A DNA stretch of 64,000 nt from Planctomycetales bacterium. Its GTDB lineage: Bacteria; Planctomycetota; Planctomycetia; Planctomycetales; Planctomycetaceae. Positions 1 to 8,000 of the stretch are shown in pieces. The position numbers were made by a program, and so were the translations under genes. Where the stretch lies: NCBI GenBank assembly GCA_028285345.1, contig JANQPT010000034.1:1-64000 (forward strand), read 5' to 3'. Every line of letters starts with the position of its first letter. The stretch's first letter is position 1. The notes beneath the pieces were generated by a model. That model was not told the origin of the DNA, ran no database searches, and saw nothing but the letters and a program-made list of their open reading frames with translations.

Positions 1-592
1 TCAGGAACTTTGGCAGCCCCAGAGCATTAACGAAGCAGCCATAATCCATTGGCTGTACTGAGATCATGGTCTTGAGATTCGGATACCGTTTGAGACCATC
101 GTCGCGACGAAACGCGTGAATGCTGGCTCCCTGTCCCATGCAGATGCTCAATAGTCCGATAGCGGCGTCTTGATAATCCGGATGCGTCGTGATGAAGTCC
201 ACTGCTGCGATCACGTCTTTGGCTTCTTCTTCGCCCCATGTAATGAACGGTATGGTGCCTTCGCCGCTATTCCCGTGATTGCGGAAATCGTACATCAGCA
301 CGGTGTAGCCGGCTTCGTTCAGATACTTGGCCTGACGCAAGAACTCAATGTCTTTGTCGTACCCCTTGAGCATTCCGTGCGGTCGGTAACCCGAACGACT
401 GCATTGGACACCAAAGTGCGACTGGATGATGACCTTGTCGGTGCTGCCCTTGATTAACCAGCCGGACAACGAAACACCATCAGCGGCTTTGAAGGTGGCT
501 TCCTCGAAGTCGAGCTTGTAGTTCTTCGGGTCACCAAACACCGGAGACTGAAAGGGCTTGATAAAGGTGTTGGCAATTATGTTTCCGAACAT
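1..592 (-). CDS. alpha/beta hydrolase, C-terminus cut by window edge
   Basis: The reading frame starts at the ATG at 592-590 and runs off the left edge, so about 197 N-terminal residues are visible. The translation has the features of an alpha/beta hydrolase of the DUF1749/dienelactone-hydrolase-like kind. It has an early strand-turn 'DGVSLSGWL', the oxyanion-side strand 'GYTVLMYDFRNHGNSG', and a nucleophile elbow near residue 150. The elbow reads 'LLSICMGQG', so the G-x-S-x-G motif is replaced by S-x-C-x-G and a cysteine may be the nucleophile, as in dienelactone hydrolases. No signal peptide is apparent, suggesting a cytoplasmic enzyme. It lies 75 bp downstream of the short-chain dehydrogenase and TetR genes on the same strand and probably belongs to their operon. 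The substrate cannot be told from the sequence. Confidence 0.8.
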   Translation of the reverse strand, partial: MFGNIIANTFIKPFQSPVFGDPKNYKLDFEEATFKAADGVSLSGWLIKGSTDKVIIQSHFGVQCSRSGYRPHGMLKGYDKDIEFLRQAKYLNEAGYTVLMYDFRNHGNSGEGTIPFITWGEEEAKDVIAAVDFITTHPDYQDAAIGLLSICMGQGASIHAFRRDDGLKRYPNLKTMISVQPMDYGCFVNALGLPKFL

Positions 593-667
593 ATCGAATC
601 TCCAGATGTTTGCACGTCATACTTGTGCATCGCATGAGCCGTAAAACGTTGCTTCGCGACCATTGGC

Positions 668-1516
668 CTACTCTCCTGTCGACTTTGGAAGCACCATCTG
701 CTCAAACTGGTTGATGAAGTCCTGGCGAGTTCCCGATTGCAGCATTTCGACAATCATCTCTGCGTCAGAGCCAACAGGGTTGTGGATCGGCGTATCGGAC
801 GTCGCACACTCGAATATCTTGTCAGCGACTTCCTGAGGGTCTGCAACGTCTCCCCCCTGACTTGCCATCTGCTCCGCCACTTCCTGAAGGTGCGAGTGCA
901 GGACTTCGGCGTGTTCAACCAGTTGGTCGTCTCCACTACGCAGTTCGTCGTTGGTGTTGGAGTTGAATCGCGTGGTTGGATAGGCCCCCGGCAAGACACT
1001 CTTCACCCTGATGCCGAGTGGCTTGTAGTCGTACGCCATTCCTTCAGTCAGGCCCTCAACCGCGTGTTTGGACGACGCATAAACGGAGATCGTGGGAGCT
1101 GCGATCAATCCCGCCATCGAGGTAACGTTGATCACGCAACCTGATTTCTGTTTACGCATCAATGGAAGCACTGCACGGGCGACGTTCATCACACCGAACA
1201 CGTTCGTGTCGTACATCGCACGAATGTCGGCGTCCGTCGCCTGCTCGAATACCGCATGACCACCGTACCCCGCGTTGTTGACCAACACATCGATCGTACC
1301 GAACGCCTCAACAGCCAGTCTGACGGCGTCTGAGATGCTCTCGGTATCAGTGACATCGAGTTGTGTGACAACAACGTTGTTCAGATTGCCAAGTTCCTGA
1401 TCCTTTTCCGGCGAACGCATTGTCGCGACGACGTTCCAGCCTTCCCGCTGAAATCTCTTCGCTGCAAGCTGGCCGAACCCTGAACTCGCTCCGGTAATCA
1501 ATACTGTCCTGCTCAT
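668..1516 (-). CDS. SDR family NAD(P)-dependent oxidoreductase
   Basis: A 282-residue classical short-chain dehydrogenase/reductase. The nucleotide-binding glycine motif TGASSGFG is at residues 8-15, the NNAG motif follows near residue 80, and the catalytic Y-x-x-x-K appears as 'YASSKHAVEG' after the serine of 'NVTSMAG'. The arginine pair after the second strand ('TMRSPEK') suggests NADP(H), which is inference. The C-terminal extension of about 40 residues after the Rossmann core is longer than in minimal SDRs. The start codon overlaps the stop of the upstream TetR gene by 4 bp (ATGA), indicating translational coupling. The predicted role is reduction or oxidation of a small alcohol or ketone under control of the adjacent TetR protein. 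The substrate is unknown. Confidence 0.92.
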   Translation of the reverse strand: MSRTVLITGASSGFGQLAAKRFQREGWNVVATMRSPEKDQELGNLNNVVVTQLDVTDTESISDAVRLAVEAFGTIDVLVNNAGYGGHAVFEQATDADIRAMYDTNVFGVMNVARAVLPLMRKQKSGCVINVTSMAGLIAAPTISVYASSKHAVEGLTEGMAYDYKPLGIRVKSVLPGAYPTTRFNSNTNDELRSGDDQLVEHAEVLHSHLQEVAEQMASQGGDVADPQEVADKIFECATSDTPIHNPVGSDAEMIVEMLQSGTRQDFINQFEQMVLPKSTGE

Positions 1517-2172
1517 GACTTGTCTCCTTGCATTTCAATTCCTCGAATCAAAGCCTTAAGCCCACTCTGCATCACCTTCGGAAAATCCCACAGAGGTTGA
1601 TTCACGTCCGGGTGCCGCATCGCTTCCACAACGTTGTCGCCGGGATTCGTGTGTGGCCAGAGACCGGCCATGACTGAATACCCACATTGAGCTACCAAGA
1701 CCCAGCCGTCCTGATCGATCGCCGGATACGTCCGGTGAAAGGCATCCAGAAGCATTCCGAACCGTTCGTAACCGACCTTTTTGAACTTCACGAGCTGTTC
1801 GACCGACGAGTTTTTCTCCATCGACATTGAAAGCTGTGGCAAAAGGTCGAGCCATGTCCGGTGCTGGATTGCGATATCAACCCACGCACGGCATATCGAG
1901 TCCACTGGATCACTTGTACGAATCCGCTTCAGTCGAGCAATCAGAGAGTCGACAAAGTGCCCCTGTTCTTCCTCAAAGATGGCGAGAAAGATCTCCTCGC
2001 GAGTTGAGAAGTACCGATAGACGTTTGGCTTGCTGAAACCTGCCTCACGGGCGATTCCGTTTAAGCTGATTTCCTCGTATTCCAGCTCTGAGAACAGCGA
2101 ACGGGCTGCGTTCAGAATCGCCTCTCTGCGAACAGCCTTCTGCTCCGGTCTTCTTGCACGTTCCCAATCCAT
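1513..2172 (-). CDS. TetR/AcrR family transcriptional regulator
   Basis: A 219-residue protein with an N-terminal TetR-type helix-turn-helix at about residues 10-60. The recognition segment reads 'GFSKPNVYRYFSTREEIF', a clear match to the family's 'xxxxx-YxYFxxKExL' pattern. The remaining ~150 residues would form the ligand-binding and dimerisation domain. The open frame extends to a GTG at 2184, but the ATG at 2172 is preferred because GGAGAG lies 5-9 bases upstream of it. It overlaps the SDR gene by 4 bp and is the first gene of a probable operon that also includes the alpha/beta hydrolase. It therefore most likely represses its own operon and is released by a substrate of the two enzymes. 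Ligand unknown. Confidence 0.9.
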   Translation of the reverse strand: MDWERARRPEQKAVRREAILNAARSLFSELEYEEISLNGIAREAGFSKPNVYRYFSTREEIFLAIFEEEQGHFVDSLIARLKRIRTSDPVDSICRAWVDIAIQHRTWLDLLPQLSMSMEKNSSVEQLVKFKKVGYERFGMLLDAFHRTYPAIDQDGWVLVAQCGYSVMAGLWPHTNPGDNVVEAMRHPDVNQPLWDFPKVMQSGLKALIRGIEMQGDKS

Positions 2173-2186
2173 TCGACTCTCCACGA

Positions 2187-2221
2187 TAAGATACCAGTGG
2201 TCTCATAATAGGGTACCATCG
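2187..2221 (-). promoter_or_regulatory. candidate TetR operator (direct half-sites)
   Basis: Immediately upstream of the regulator, read on the minus strand, are two similar 11-base boxes, TGGTACCCTAT and TGGTATCTTAT, separated by 11 bases. They differ at two positions. Their location between the likely promoter and the start codon would suit autoregulation. The assignment as an operator is inference; TetR sites are more often inverted than direct repeats. Confidence 0.3.
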
Positions 2222-2378
2222 GTTTCTTATCAAGGTCTGCCGCAGAGTTTTCTGGGAGTGCAATGGGAGGATTTCGTAATGGAAGATGGGCATCGCAGCG
2301 ATACGGAGTGACTTCTCCAATCCGACTGCAAAATGAGTGACACCTTGGGGTTACGGCGAACTATCCCATATTCCAATA

Positions 2379-2409
2379 CAAAAGGACGCGGGATCTTACC
2401 CCGCGTCCT
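2379..2409 (-). terminator. Rho-independent terminator of ssrA
   Basis: A ten-base-pair perfect stem (AGGACGCGGG at 2383-2392 with CCCGCGTCCT at 2400-2409) has a 7-base loop. On the minus strand it is followed by TTTT. It sits about 47 bases beyond the tmRNA 3' end. Confidence 0.85.
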
Positions 2410-2455
2410 CGTGCTTCGTAACGCGTTTCCAGTAAAAGACTTGTGTCGCCAGGAA

Positions 2456-2810
2456 TGGAGGCGGCGGGAATTGAACCCGCGTCCTGTGATTCCTCAGTAG
2501 AGGCCTCTACGTGTGTAGTCCATTGATTGAGTTTCGCCGCAGTAGGCTCAACCGACAAGGCCTAGCCGCGGCTAGTCCACCACTTGTCTCGCGCCGGGCG
2601 TAGCGGACATTGACCCGGCGCCAGCCCGATTTTGTGACCAGCTGTCGGACTCCTCAGGCGGGGATTCCTAAGCCGGGGTTGCCTTGATTAGGCAGCCATT
2701 ACGAATTGCTTTTCGGCAATTATGTTGTGATCAGCTTTTTACGTGGCCTGCTGATCAACCACGACACGCCACCCCTACCTGCGGCAATCCAGTCGAAACC
2801 GATCGCCCCC
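2456..2810 (-). ncRNA. ssrA: transfer-messenger RNA (tmRNA)
   Basis: Read on the minus strand, the 5' end GGGGGCGATCGGTTTCGACT matches the conserved start of bacterial tmRNA. The 3' end carries the T-arm GCGGGTTCAATTCCCGC and an acceptor strand CGCCTCC that pairs with GGGGGCG over seven pairs, including one G-U. The 3' CCA is not encoded after the discriminator A at 2456. The tag frame reads from a GCC resume codon as AEKQFVMAA and then TAA (around 2690-2717), followed by a hairpin. With trans-translation's initial alanine this gives an A-AEKQFVMAA degradation tag for stalled ribosomes. The length of 355 nt is normal for a one-piece tmRNA. Short open frames overlapping it are not genes. Confidence 0.95.
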
Positions 2811-2859
2811 GTAGGTGAGAAATTCCCGGAAAACCCCAAGAATTCTCGGTTCAATCCCA

Positions 2860-2888
2860 ATTATTATCGGCGCGACAGCGCGAGTCAA
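2860..2888 (-). promoter_or_regulatory. ssrA promoter
   Basis: On the minus strand, a -35 box TTGACT (2888-2883) is followed after exactly 17 bases by AATAAT (2865-2860), five of six matches to the -10 consensus. Transcription would begin about 40 bases before the mature tmRNA 5' end, which fits RNase P processing of a short leader. Confidence 0.65.
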
Positions 2889-3079
2889 CCGGGTCTTGCT
2901 GCGCCACATCTCAAAATCGCCACTACCGCTCAAGTCACTCCATCATCCGCGACGATGAGTTCCGTAGCGGGCCGGCAGCGGACCGGCTTTTGAGAGGACA
3001 CGGTCCGTCGTGGACTTGTTCGCTTCCGACGCTCGCAACACTTCGATCAGCAGTGCATCACATCTTGGGACGGCGACAT

Positions 3080-3598
3080 ATGACGGCGGGCAGGCAGGAA
3101 AAAATTCGGCTCGGATTCCTCACGGCGATTGAAGCGCCCGCTCAGGGCTTCTTGGGCGGGCTGCTGGTCACGAACCATTTGGGGCGCCCGCTGGAATTTC
3201 AATGCACCAGTCCGGTGAAGCCCAACCGCACGCAGGAACTGCTGTACGGCAAAACGCTGCGCCCTTTTGTGCTTGCCGAATTAATCGGCAAAACATTGCT
3301 GGAAAAAGCGGGAGTCAAGCCGCAGGTTGTCTTGGTGGAACAGCAACTGCTGTTGGAACTGCGGAACCATATCGCGTCTCCGCTGGCGTGCGTGTTTCGC
3401 GAAGACGATGTTGAGCAGGAGAGCAACGACCTTTCGTGGGGCCGCCAGATTCTCCGCGTCAGCGTCGATCATACGGCCGACATCGAGCGGTTGCGCGACC
3501 AGCTCGCTGTTTTGCCGAATGACGTCGATCTGTTCGAGCCGTTCCAGCGGGTTGATCAGGCGCTCAAGGAAGCGTTGGGCAGCGGAGCAGCGGCGTGA
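3080..3598 (+). CDS. conserved protein coupled to SNF2 helicase, function unknown
   Basis: A 172-residue protein that I do not recognise as a named family. The open frame reaches back to 2990, but the extra 30 residues are low-complexity. The ATG at 3080 opens a folded-looking sequence ('[19 protein letters not shown]'). Composition is mixed alpha/beta, with no signal peptide, membrane segment or cysteine cluster. Its last codons overlap the start of the helicase gene by 4 bp (GTGA at 3595-3598), so the two are translationally coupled and probably made in fixed ratio. That context suggests a partner or regulatory subunit of the helicase. Nothing in the sequence itself shows an activity. Confidence 0.7.
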   Translation: MTAGRQEKIRLGFLTAIEAPAQGFLGGLLVTNHLGRPLEFQCTSPVKPNRTQELLYGKTLRPFVLAELIGKTLLEKAGVKPQVVLVEQQLLLELRNHIASPLACVFREDDVEQESNDLSWGRQILRVSVDHTADIERLRDQLAVLPNDVDLFEPFQRVDQALKEALGSGAAA

Positions 3599-5526
3599 AC
3601 GGTTCACCGGCGATTCCAACCGATTCCGACGGCGGTACGCAGCAAACCGGGAATCCGCCGGTCATGCTGCCGGCGATATCAGAGGTGCATCTGCCGGCAT
3701 TGTATCGCCCGCAGAGAACTCACCGCATCGACCCGCCGCAATCGGACGCGATTCCCTCGCCGAAGGTGACGCCCGCTCCAGTCGAGCTGTCGACAGATCT
3801 GTTCGCGTCGGGGCTTAACGGCGCTCTGCGACGCTCGCCGAAAATCGACTGTGCCTCAGTCCCGCTGCTCAATCGTGTCAGTTTCGCCGCGCGCTGGCAA
3901 GAATCGCGGAGCAACGTCAAAACATTCAAATTGACGTTTCCCGACGGCATCGAATTCCTGCCGCCGCCGAAATCCGCTGAAGAGCGCGAGGAACTGAGAA
4001 GCATCCTCCCACCTCAGCCCGGCGGAGGATCGCAGCCCCCGGAAGAGATGCAATTGACGCGAATTCAACCGCCCGACGATGCGCTCTCGTTGGAAGACCG
4101 CCTGTTCTACGTGCTGCAGCCGCCGCTGGAGACCTGGCTGGCCGGACAGGAACTGATCATGCCGTTTGAGCCGTTTCCCTATCAGTACGAAGGGATCGGC
4201 TGGATGTTTTCGCAAAAATCAGCCCTGCTGGCTGATGAAATGGGGCTCGGTAAAACCATGCAGACGATCACCGCGGTACGGCTGTTGCTCCGCAGCGGGC
4301 AAGTCAGCCGCATTCTGCTTGTTTGTCCCAAGCCGCTGATCCCCAACTGGCAGCGTGAGTTCAAGTTGTGGGCTGAGGAACTGCCGGTCACCACGCTCGA
4401 GGGCGACGCCGCCCGCCGCAAGATGCTCTGGACCATGCCGGGAATCCCGATCTTGCTCGCCAACTACGAAGTCGTTGTGCGAGATTTTGAGACCTTGGCC
4501 GACGAACCACCCAAGTACGATCTCGTGATCTTGGACGAAGCACAGCGGATCAAAAATCGCGACTCGCGGACGGCGGCCATGATTCGCAGCATTCCGCGAC
4601 GGCGCAGTTGGACGCTGACCGGCACGCCGATCGAGAACCGGCCGGAAGAGATGGCGTCGCTGTTTGAGTTCATGGAGGTCGTCCCCCCACGCAGCACTCC
4701 CGACATCAAACGGCTGACTCAACTCTCGGAGCACTATGTGTTGCGGCGGACGAAGGACTTGGTGATGTCGGACCTACCGCCCCGGTTAGACCGCGACGCA
4801 TATCTCGATCTCAACCCCGCACAGCAACACGCCTACCAGACTGCAGAGAAGGACGGCGTGATTCAGCTCAACGAGTTGGGAGAGTCAATCTCAGTGCAAC
4901 ACGTGTTTGAGCTGGTATTGCGGCTGAAGCAGATTACCAACTTCGATCCGCTCACCGGTGACAGCGCCAAGTTGGACCGGCTGGCGGCGGATATGGAGGA
5001 AATCTCCAATTCCGGCGGCAAGGCAATCCTGTTCAGCCAGTGGACCAAGTGCATTGACTGGCTGGCGGCGCGATTGGAGCGGTTCAATCCGCTCGTCTAT
5101 CACGGCAAGGTCCCCACGAAGAAACGCGAGCCGATTCTGAGCCGCTTCAAGGACGATCCGACCTGCCCGCTGCTGCTGATGAGCTACGGGACGGGCGCGG
5201 TGGGGTTGAATCTGCAGTTTGCCGGCTACGTCTTCCTGTTCGACCGCTGGTGGAACCCTGCGGTGGAAGATCAGGCGATCAACCGCGCCCACCGTGTGGG
5301 ACAAAAGACGCAGGTGATTGTGACGAAATTCATCTGCAAAAACACGATTGAAGAGCGGATCGACCGCGTGCTCAACGAAAAGCGGCGGCTGTTCGCTCAG
5401 GTGTTGGGCGAGGGGGACAATACAAACGTCTCGCTGAGCATGAATGCGGCTGAAATCTTCGGCCTGTTTGACCTGAAGGCGAAGGACGGCAACGAGACCC
5501 GCAAAATCTTGCCGAAAGCGGGATAA
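3595..5526 (+). CDS. SNF2-family DEAD/DEAH-box helicase
   Basis: A 643-residue SNF2-type ATPase. Residues 1-195 form a lineage-specific N-terminus. The ATPase core follows, with motif I 'ADEMGLGKT' at 213-221, a DEAQ motif II at 314-317, motif III 'LTGTPIENR', and in the second RecA-like domain '[11 protein letters not shown]', the SNF2 'DRWWNP' and motif VI '[11 protein letters not shown]' around 560-570. These signatures identify ATP-driven double-stranded DNA translocases of the bacterial HepA/RapA-like SNF2 class. The SWIM zinc finger often found in such proteins is not evident. The start is GTG, overlapping the stop of the upstream partner gene. Roles in transcription recycling, repair or defence are all possible. 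No defence genes are adjacent. Confidence 0.92.
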   Translation: MNGSPAIPTDSDGGTQQTGNPPVMLPAISEVHLPALYRPQRTHRIDPPQSDAIPSPKVTPAPVELSTDLFASGLNGALRRSPKIDCASVPLLNRVSFAARWQESRSNVKTFKLTFPDGIEFLPPPKSAEEREELRSILPPQPGGGSQPPEEMQLTRIQPPDDALSLEDRLFYVLQPPLETWLAGQELIMPFEPFPYQYEGIGWMFSQKSALLADEMGLGKTMQTITAVRLLLRSGQVSRILLVCPKPLIPNWQREFKLWAEELPVTTLEGDAARRKMLWTMPGIPILLANYEVVVRDFETLADEPPKYDLVILDEAQRIKNRDSRTAAMIRSIPRRRSWTLTGTPIENRPEEMASLFEFMEVVPPRSTPDIKRLTQLSEHYVLRRTKDLVMSDLPPRLDRDAYLDLNPAQQHAYQTAEKDGVIQLNELGESISVQHVFELVLRLKQITNFDPLTGDSAKLDRLAADMEEISNSGGKAILFSQWTKCIDWLAARLERFNPLVYHGKVPTKKREPILSRFKDDPTCPLLLMSYGTGAVGLNLQFAGYVFLFDRWWNPAVEDQAINRAHRVGQKTQVIVTKFICKNTIEERIDRVLNEKRRLFAQVLGEGDNTNVSLSMNAAEIFGLFDLKAKDGNETRKILPKAG

Positions 5527-5660
5527 ATACCGCGTTTGGACACGGTCAAAACGGCTGATGGTCGACACTGGATTTCCGTGTCGACAGACTTTATGATTCA
5601 CACGAATCGCGTCAGCAAGTCTGCACACATCACATCTTCGACAACGGAAGAGTCGCTAAG

Positions 5661-6026
5661 ATGCCCACCGTAAAATTCATCAACGAAAAGCAAACCATCG
5701 AGGTTCCCGCAGGTTCCAATCTGCGCAAAGAAGCGATCAAGGCCGGCATCGAAGTTTACCCGGGAGTTCATAAGCACGCGCTGCTCAACTGCCACGGACT
5801 CTCGGTGTGTGGCTCCTGCCGGGTGCTTATCAAAAAGGGAATGGAAAACACAAACAAGGTTGGGGTTTTAGAACGATTGACGCCGATTCATAATCCGCTG
5901 GTGGCAATGGCCAAAATCGGGCATGAAGATGAAATGCGGCTCTCCTGCCAGACAACGGTCAACGGCGACATCGAAGTCGAAACCTGCCCACCCATGAACT
6001 GGCACGGTGATAAGTTCTGGGAGTAA
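5661..6026 (+). CDS. 2Fe-2S ferredoxin
   Basis: A 121-residue plant/adrenodoxin-type ferredoxin fold. The cluster loop reads 'NCHGLSVCGSCRVL', giving three ligand cysteines with C-x5-C-x2-C spacing. The fourth is in 'MRLSCQTTV' about 40 residues later. The first 30 residues ('PTVKFINEKQTIEVPAG') form the usual opening beta-hairpin. There is no signal peptide, so it is a cytoplasmic one-electron carrier. It starts 134 bp after the helicase gene on the same strand and may be independent of it. The C-terminal 'CPPMNWHGDKFWE' tail is longer than in small ferredoxins. Electron donor and acceptor are not indicated by the neighbours. Confidence 0.9.
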   Translation: MPTVKFINEKQTIEVPAGSNLRKEAIKAGIEVYPGVHKHALLNCHGLSVCGSCRVLIKKGMENTNKVGVLERLTPIHNPLVAMAKIGHEDEMRLSCQTTVNGDIEVETCPPMNWHGDKFWE

Positions 6027-6127
6027 GACAATCCGGCAACCGCGGTGCATTGCTTGCGATTGACTTGAACCGAAACAGTGGTGGCCGCGATAGCGACGCT
6101 ATCGGGGTGCCGCAGGCACAAGAGGCC

Positions 6128-6179
6128 GCAATTTCACCGTTCACTCTATCGGGAATCGCTCCTATATCCAAACCGCTGA
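6128..6179. repeat. 52-bp imperfect direct repeat, copy 1
   Basis: The block beginning GCAATTTCACCGTTCACT recurs at 6310-6361 with 44 of 52 bases identical. The first 18 bases are identical. Period 182 bp. Confidence 0.7.
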
Positions 6180-6309
6180 TGGCCGCGAACAACTGATCGG
6201 TCCACCAGCAAGAGCGCGACGTGTCAGTTACTGATTGGTCGATCTTCAGAGTTGGAAAGGCCGATAACCTGGGGGCTTCGGCGACTGCCTCAGTCCCCAG
6301 CCACCCGTC

Positions 6310-6361
6310 GCAATTTCACCGTTCACTGTATAGCAATTCACTCCTATAACCAAAGCGCTGA
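6310..6361. repeat. 52-bp imperfect direct repeat, copy 2
   Basis: This is the second copy of the block at 6128-6179, in the same orientation and differing at eight positions. Both lie in non-coding DNA at the 3' sides of the ferredoxin and WD40 genes. Confidence 0.7.
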
Positions 6362-6421
6362 AAAACACGAATCATGACGGCAAGCCGTCGGTTTGAAGTG
6401 GGGCGAGAGAGCAACACATGC

Positions 6422-7477
6422 TCAGCGGGAGTGCGAACGGCTGAGCAATCGATTGACATCCCACAGGCGAATCACACATTCTCGATCCCGCGCCGCCGTT
6501 GCCAGCGTTGCGCCGTCGGGTGAGAATGCAAGCGCTTCGATCGGTCCGGAGTGTTTTAACTCTCGTTGCTGCGACTTCCCCGCAACGTCCCACAGGCGGA
6601 CGCGTTTGTCGCGACTTCCTGAAGCAACCGTTGCTCCGTCGGGAGAAAACGCCAACGCCGTCACATGATCGGGGTGCGTCCATTGATGCAACTGCTCGCC
6701 GGAAGTGACCTTCCACAACGTGACCGCGCCTCCGGCTGCATGGGGACCGTTTTCAATGGCTCCCGACCCAGCAGCAATAAGCTCGCCGTCCGGCGAGAAG
6801 GCGATGGTGGAGACGGAGCCGGCCGGTCCGCTGTGGTGCAAATCGCGAACGCACGCTGCCGTCGCCGTATCCCAGAGTTTTACGGTGCGATCCCAACTGC
6901 CGGTCGCCACTAACTTGCCGTCGGGCGAAAACGCGACCGACGTGACTTCGTCCAGATGTGCTTCCAGCGGCGTCGGGTTGGTTAAGTGCGGCAAGTCCCA
7001 GAGTGTCGCCTGCGCGCCGTAGCTGACGGTGGCCAGCCGTTCGCCATTTGGAGAAATCGACAGCGACTGCACCAACCAGTCTTGCGTGATGGCGGCGATC
7101 TGCGTCTGCGACTTCCAATCCCAAACCTGAATCTGACCGGCCCGCTGTCCATGCACGCCGCAGCCGGCAACCGCATAACGGCCATCCGGCGAAAATGCGA
7201 CAGTCCAATACCGCGCCTTGCCGTTAATCGAGTGCGTGTTGGTCCGCGAGCCGAGATCCCAGAATTTGAGTTCTCCATATTCTTCGAGCGCTCCGCTACT
7301 CGCGTCGCGATGAAAATCACCGCTGCCCGTGGCGAGCGTCCGTCCGTCGGGGGCGAACGCCAGCGTGAAGACGTCGTGTGAATGCCCGCGTAGCTCCGCC
7401 GTCTGCTCCACAGGAGCAGTGCACAGAGAGACCGCGACTACGAGTGATATTCCACAGAGGAGGAGCGATTTCAACAT
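6422..7477 (-). CDS. secreted WD40-repeat protein
   Basis: A 351-residue protein beginning with a signal peptide ('MLKSLLLCGISLVVAVSLCT') and otherwise made entirely of WD40 repeats. Seven 'xAFSPDGxxLATGS'-type strands can be counted, several closing with 'RLWD' or 'KLWD', consistent with a complete seven-bladed beta-propeller. Such propellers are protein-interaction platforms without catalytic residues. An extracytoplasmic location is predicted from the leader. It is transcribed divergently from the BlaI/M56 pair across a 124-bp gap that contains the candidate BlaI operator, so it may be co-regulated with them. Many planctomycete WD40 proteins are of unknown role, and this one is no exception. 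Confidence 0.9.
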   Translation of the reverse strand: MLKSLLLCGISLVVAVSLCTAPVEQTAELRGHSHDVFTLAFAPDGRTLATGSGDFHRDASSGALEEYGELKFWDLGSRTNTHSINGKARYWTVAFSPDGRYAVAGCGVHGQRAGQIQVWDWKSQTQIAAITQDWLVQSLSISPNGERLATVSYGAQATLWDLPHLTNPTPLEAHLDEVTSVAFSPDGKLVATGSWDRTVKLWDTATAACVRDLHHSGPAGSVSTIAFSPDGELIAAGSGAIENGPHAAGGAVTLWKVTSGEQLHQWTHPDHVTALAFSPDGATVASGSRDKRVRLWDVAGKSQQRELKHSGPIEALAFSPDGATLATAARDRECVIRLWDVNRLLSRSHSR

Positions 7478-7553
7478 GGCTGGGATCGTAGGCGAATCTG
7501 CGAAATCGTGCGAGATTTGTTCCGATTAGGCTTGCCGGGAAAGACTATTTTGA

Positions 7554-7575
7554 TAAGCTTAGTTAATTAAGCTTA
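7554..7575. promoter_or_regulatory. candidate BlaI-type operator
   Basis: Two identical palindromic octamers TAAGCTTA (7554-7561 and 7568-7575) lie 14 bp apart, start to start, just upstream of the BlaI gene and inside the divergent promoter region. BlaI/MecI repressors bind palindromic sites near their own promoters, so this is the natural candidate. The assignment is by position and symmetry only. Confidence 0.45.
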
Positions 7576-7601
7576 GACTCTATCTCTTGGAGCGGCGTGT
7601 A

Positions 7602-8000
7602 ATGGTTGACCGCATAACCCCGACGGAACGTGAATTGGAAATCCTCAAAATCCTCTGGGATCGCGGCGAGGCGACCGTCCGCGAGGTTTACACGGAAATG
7701 AGCCGCTCGGCTCCGATCGTGCAAAACACCGTGCAGGCCTTCTTACGGACGATGGAGGAAAAGCAACTCGTGGAACACCGTGTCGAAGGCCGCACGTTTA
7801 TCTATCGCCCGCTGGTCAAGCGGGAACAGACAAACCGCAATCTGGCGACAAACCTGTTGGAACGGGTTTTTGACGGGGCAATCGACCAGATGGTGCAAAG
7901 CGTGATCTCCGCCCAGCAACCGACCGACGAAGAAATCGCCCGGTTGGAATCGCTGCTGCAGGAGTTCAAACAAGGCGCGAAGAAAGGGGACCGCTCATGA
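7602..8000 (+). CDS. BlaI/MecI/CopY family transcriptional repressor
   Basis: A 132-residue winged-helix repressor. The opening 'TPTERELEILKILWDRGEATVREVYTEM' region (quoted only in part by family pattern: 'LEILKILWDRGEATVREV') is diagnostic of the BlaI/MecI family, as is 'VQNTVQAFLRTMEEKQLV', which contains the recognition helix and wing. The C-terminal third would form the dimerisation helices. The open frame can start at TTG 7587, but the ATG at 7602 has GGAG nine bases upstream. Its end overlaps the M56 peptidase gene by 4 bp (ATGA), the usual repressor-sensor arrangement. The repressor is expected to be cleaved or released when the peptidase senses a signal. The signal here need not be a beta-lactam. 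Confidence 0.9.
   Translation: MVDRITPTERELEILKILWDRGEATVREVYTEMSRSAPIVQNTVQAFLRTMEEKQLVEHRVEGRTFIYRPLVKREQTNRNLATNLLERVFDGAIDQMVQSVISAQQPTDEEIARLESLLQEFKQGAKKGDRS

Larger units (their letters stand above)
6027..6421. other. intergenic region with a hairpin and a duplicated 52-bp element
   Basis: There is no supported gene here. It contains a perfect seven-base-pair hairpin (CGATAGC at 6088-6094 with GCTATCG at 6098-6104), 60 bp after the ferredoxin, and an imperfectly duplicated 52-bp block listed separately. It separates two convergent genes, so no promoter is expected. Confidence 0.6.

Noticed and set aside
2361-2558. A 65-residue minus-strand open frame
   Set aside because: It falls inside the tmRNA 3' part and its terminator.
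4891-5628. A 245-residue minus-strand open frame
   Set aside because: Antisense to the helicase C-terminal domain, which has intact SNF2 motifs.
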